NCBI RefSeq assembly: GCF_022682495.2
Contig: NC_071399.1
Span: 8,847,342-8,911,341 of the forward strand
DNA from: Desmodus rotundus
Taxonomy: Eukaryota; Chordata; Mammalia; Chiroptera; Phyllostomidae
DNA: 64,000 nt
Direction of reading: 5' to 3'
The notes under the pieces were generated by a model. That model worked only from the letters and a program-made list of their open reading frames with translations, did no database searches and had not been told where the DNA came from. Within the stretch, counting starts at the first letter, position 1. Each line of letters begins with the position of its first letter. Shown here piece by piece: positions 62,796 through 64,000 of the stretch. The translations under genes were made by a program, and so were the position numbers.

Positions 62796-62896
62796 GTAGT
62801 TTGGAACCCGATAGACTGTTTAAAAATTGGGCTGCCCAAGAAAATCCAAGACATAACGCCATTGGTCACCGTACTCCAAAACTTCCAGTTAGATGA
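62796..62896 (+). other. Candidate short alternative SNX25 exon
   Basis: An acceptor-like 'actaagatgttctatttttag' (AG at 62794-62795) precedes a frame in the same phase as SNX25 exon 2 (phase 1). It would read on as GSLEPDRLFKNW.. for 33 codons to TGA at 62894-62896. No donor is evident, so it could only be a terminal or cryptic exon. The open length is too short to be significant alone. I do not recognise the peptide. Confidence 0.2.
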
Positions 62897-62952
62897 GAAT
62901 CTTTCATTTTGAAAGATTATGTGTTTTTTTGTACTTTCTTTGTATTTTATTT

Positions 62953-63157
62953 AATTTTTATTCTTTTATTTTATTTATTTTTAGAGAGGGGAAGGAGGAA
63001 AGAGAGGGAGAGAAACATCAATGTGTGGTTGCCGCCTGTGCATCCCCCACTGGGGACCTCACCCATAATCCAGGCCTGTGCCCTGACTGGGAATCGAACC
63101 AGTGACCCTTTGGTTTGCAGGACGGCGCTCAATCACTGAGCCACACCAGCCAGGGCT
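62953..63157 (-). repeat. VES-type SINE, antisense, close to SNX25 exon 3
   Basis: The plus strand reads 'ttttatttatttttagagaggggaaggaggaaagagagggag', 'ccctgactgggaatcgaaccagtg' and 'cactgagccacaccagccagggc'. It ends about 120 bp before the SNX25 exon 3 acceptor. Confidence 0.93.
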
Positions 63158-63278
63158 CTACTGTATTTTCTATATTTTAGACAGTGTATATTAAACAGTG
63201 GGTGGCCAGTATTAGTGCTGTCTTGGTCTTTGCTTCTCTCATCTAAGTTTTGCTCACTGCTTTGTTCATTCCCGGTAG

Positions 63279-63495
63279 TGTTTGACTACAGTTACAGAGA
63301 TTACATTCTGTCCTGGTATGGGAACCTCAGCAGAGATGAGGGACAGCTTTACCACCTGCTCCTGGAAGACTTTTGGGAAATTGCCAAACAGCTGCACCAC
63401 AGACTGAGCCACGTGGATGTGGTTAAAGTTGTCTGCAATGACGTCGTGAGGACCTTACTCACTCACTTCTGTGACCTGAAGGCTGCGAATGCCAG
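63279..63495 (+). CDS. SNX25: SNX25 coding exon 3 (start of the PXA domain)
   Basis: This 217-bp exon lies between the acceptor 'ttcattcccggtag' and the donor CCAG|GTAAAG. It encodes residues 157-228 and part of 229, entered in phase 1 and left in phase 2. The sequence VFDYSYRDYILSWYGNLSRD, followed by the EGQLYHLLLEDFWEIAKQL helix and the DVVKVVCNDVVRTLLTHFCDL helix, is the N-terminal part of the PXA (phox-associated) domain. It is near-identical to mammalian SNX25 as I remember it. This domain pairs with the C-terminal nexin domain in lipid-handling contact-site proteins of the SNX13/14/19/25 group. Later exons (rest of PXA, RGS, PX, nexin-C) are beyond the right edge. Confidence 0.96.
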
Positions 63496-64000
63496 GTAAA
63501 GGTTCCAATACGAGCAGCCTCCCCCTCCTTTTTCACATGGAAATACTGTGCTTACTGATTCAGGGACCACAGTCAAGACTAACTCTAGAATACTCTATCT
63601 CTTGCTGACACTTGGCTTGAAATGTAGACACATTGAGGGGAATAATTATAGTGTTATGATAGAATAGATTTTTAAAAAATACCTTTGTAATAGCAAACTG
63701 CTTTGTAGACTTGTTTGCGAGTAGCTCAAATAGTGAAGTGAATTTTGCTGAATCAGCACGATCATGAAGTAATTTATAGTATTACGGATACCTAGAAGTA
63801 GAAAATTAAAGTATACTGTTTTATACTGTAAAGAGCATCACTGAGTTTACAATATTTAGAAAAGTTCAAATTTTTTTTTTTTTGGTGAGCCCTGTGTTAA
63901 GAACATTACCACATCCTGAAAATCGATTTTTAAATGGAACCTAATATTGGAGCTTGCGCGATACAATTAGAGATGTTTCGATGCAAAAATGGCTAATATT
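63496..64000. other. SNX25 intron 3, partial
   Basis: AT-rich intron running off the window, with a T run at 63870-63883. No feature recognised. Confidence 0.5.

Overview
This is a vertebrate nuclear genomic window, almost certainly from a bat. There are twelve tRNA-derived VES-type SINEs in both orientations, recognisable by the 'ccctggc..gtgtggct' head, the 'ggttcgattcc..gggcacatg' body and the 'ctctctctc' tail. A 5'-truncated L1 has the 3' end I associate with bat L1. The older mammalian repeats (MIR, MER5, Tigger1, MaLR LTRs, ancient L1) fit a placental mammal. There are no prokaryotic features.

Two protein-coding genes lie head to head. On the minus strand is CFAP97 (KIAA1430/hemingway family). 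Its CpG-island promoter is near 22.7-23.4 kb, its large first coding exon is at 14592-15603 and its conserved-domain exon is at 4605-4879. The last coding exon or exons lie beyond the left edge. On the plus strand is SNX25, a PXA/RGS/PX/nexin-C sorting nexin. Its CpG-island promoter is near 35.2-36.4 kb, and coding exons lie at 35712-36095 (two membrane segments), 57934-58018 and 63279-63495 (start of the PXA domain); the rest lies beyond the right edge. The splice phases agree across all the joins inside the window. The gene order, CFAP97 next to SNX25 in divergent orientation, matches my memory of human 4q35.1.

Region by region: 1-22.7 kb is CFAP97, mostly intron, with SINEs, a mariner MITE, a young L1, a MaLR LTR pair, a Tigger-type MITE, a 104-bp tandem duplication and a hAT element split by an LTR. 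23.4-35.2 kb is the intergenic spacer. It holds a three-layer nested insertion (MaLR-like element, L1 3' end, solo LTR with 6-bp target duplication), an L1 fragment, an internally deleted mariner and a near-complete fossil Tigger1. 35.2-64 kb is SNX25, with a 22-kb first intron of ordinary repeat-rich sequence that includes a perfect 30-bp-arm palindrome.

I see no gene cluster or wholly novel system. The observations most worth a second look are a phase-compatible candidate alternative terminal exon of CFAP97 at 3107-3388, upstream ORFs before the SNX25 start codon, a candidate short exon in SNX25 intron 2, and the palindrome at 38.9 kb. The repeat family names come from memory of consensus sequences; boundaries are approximate unless a target-site duplication is given.
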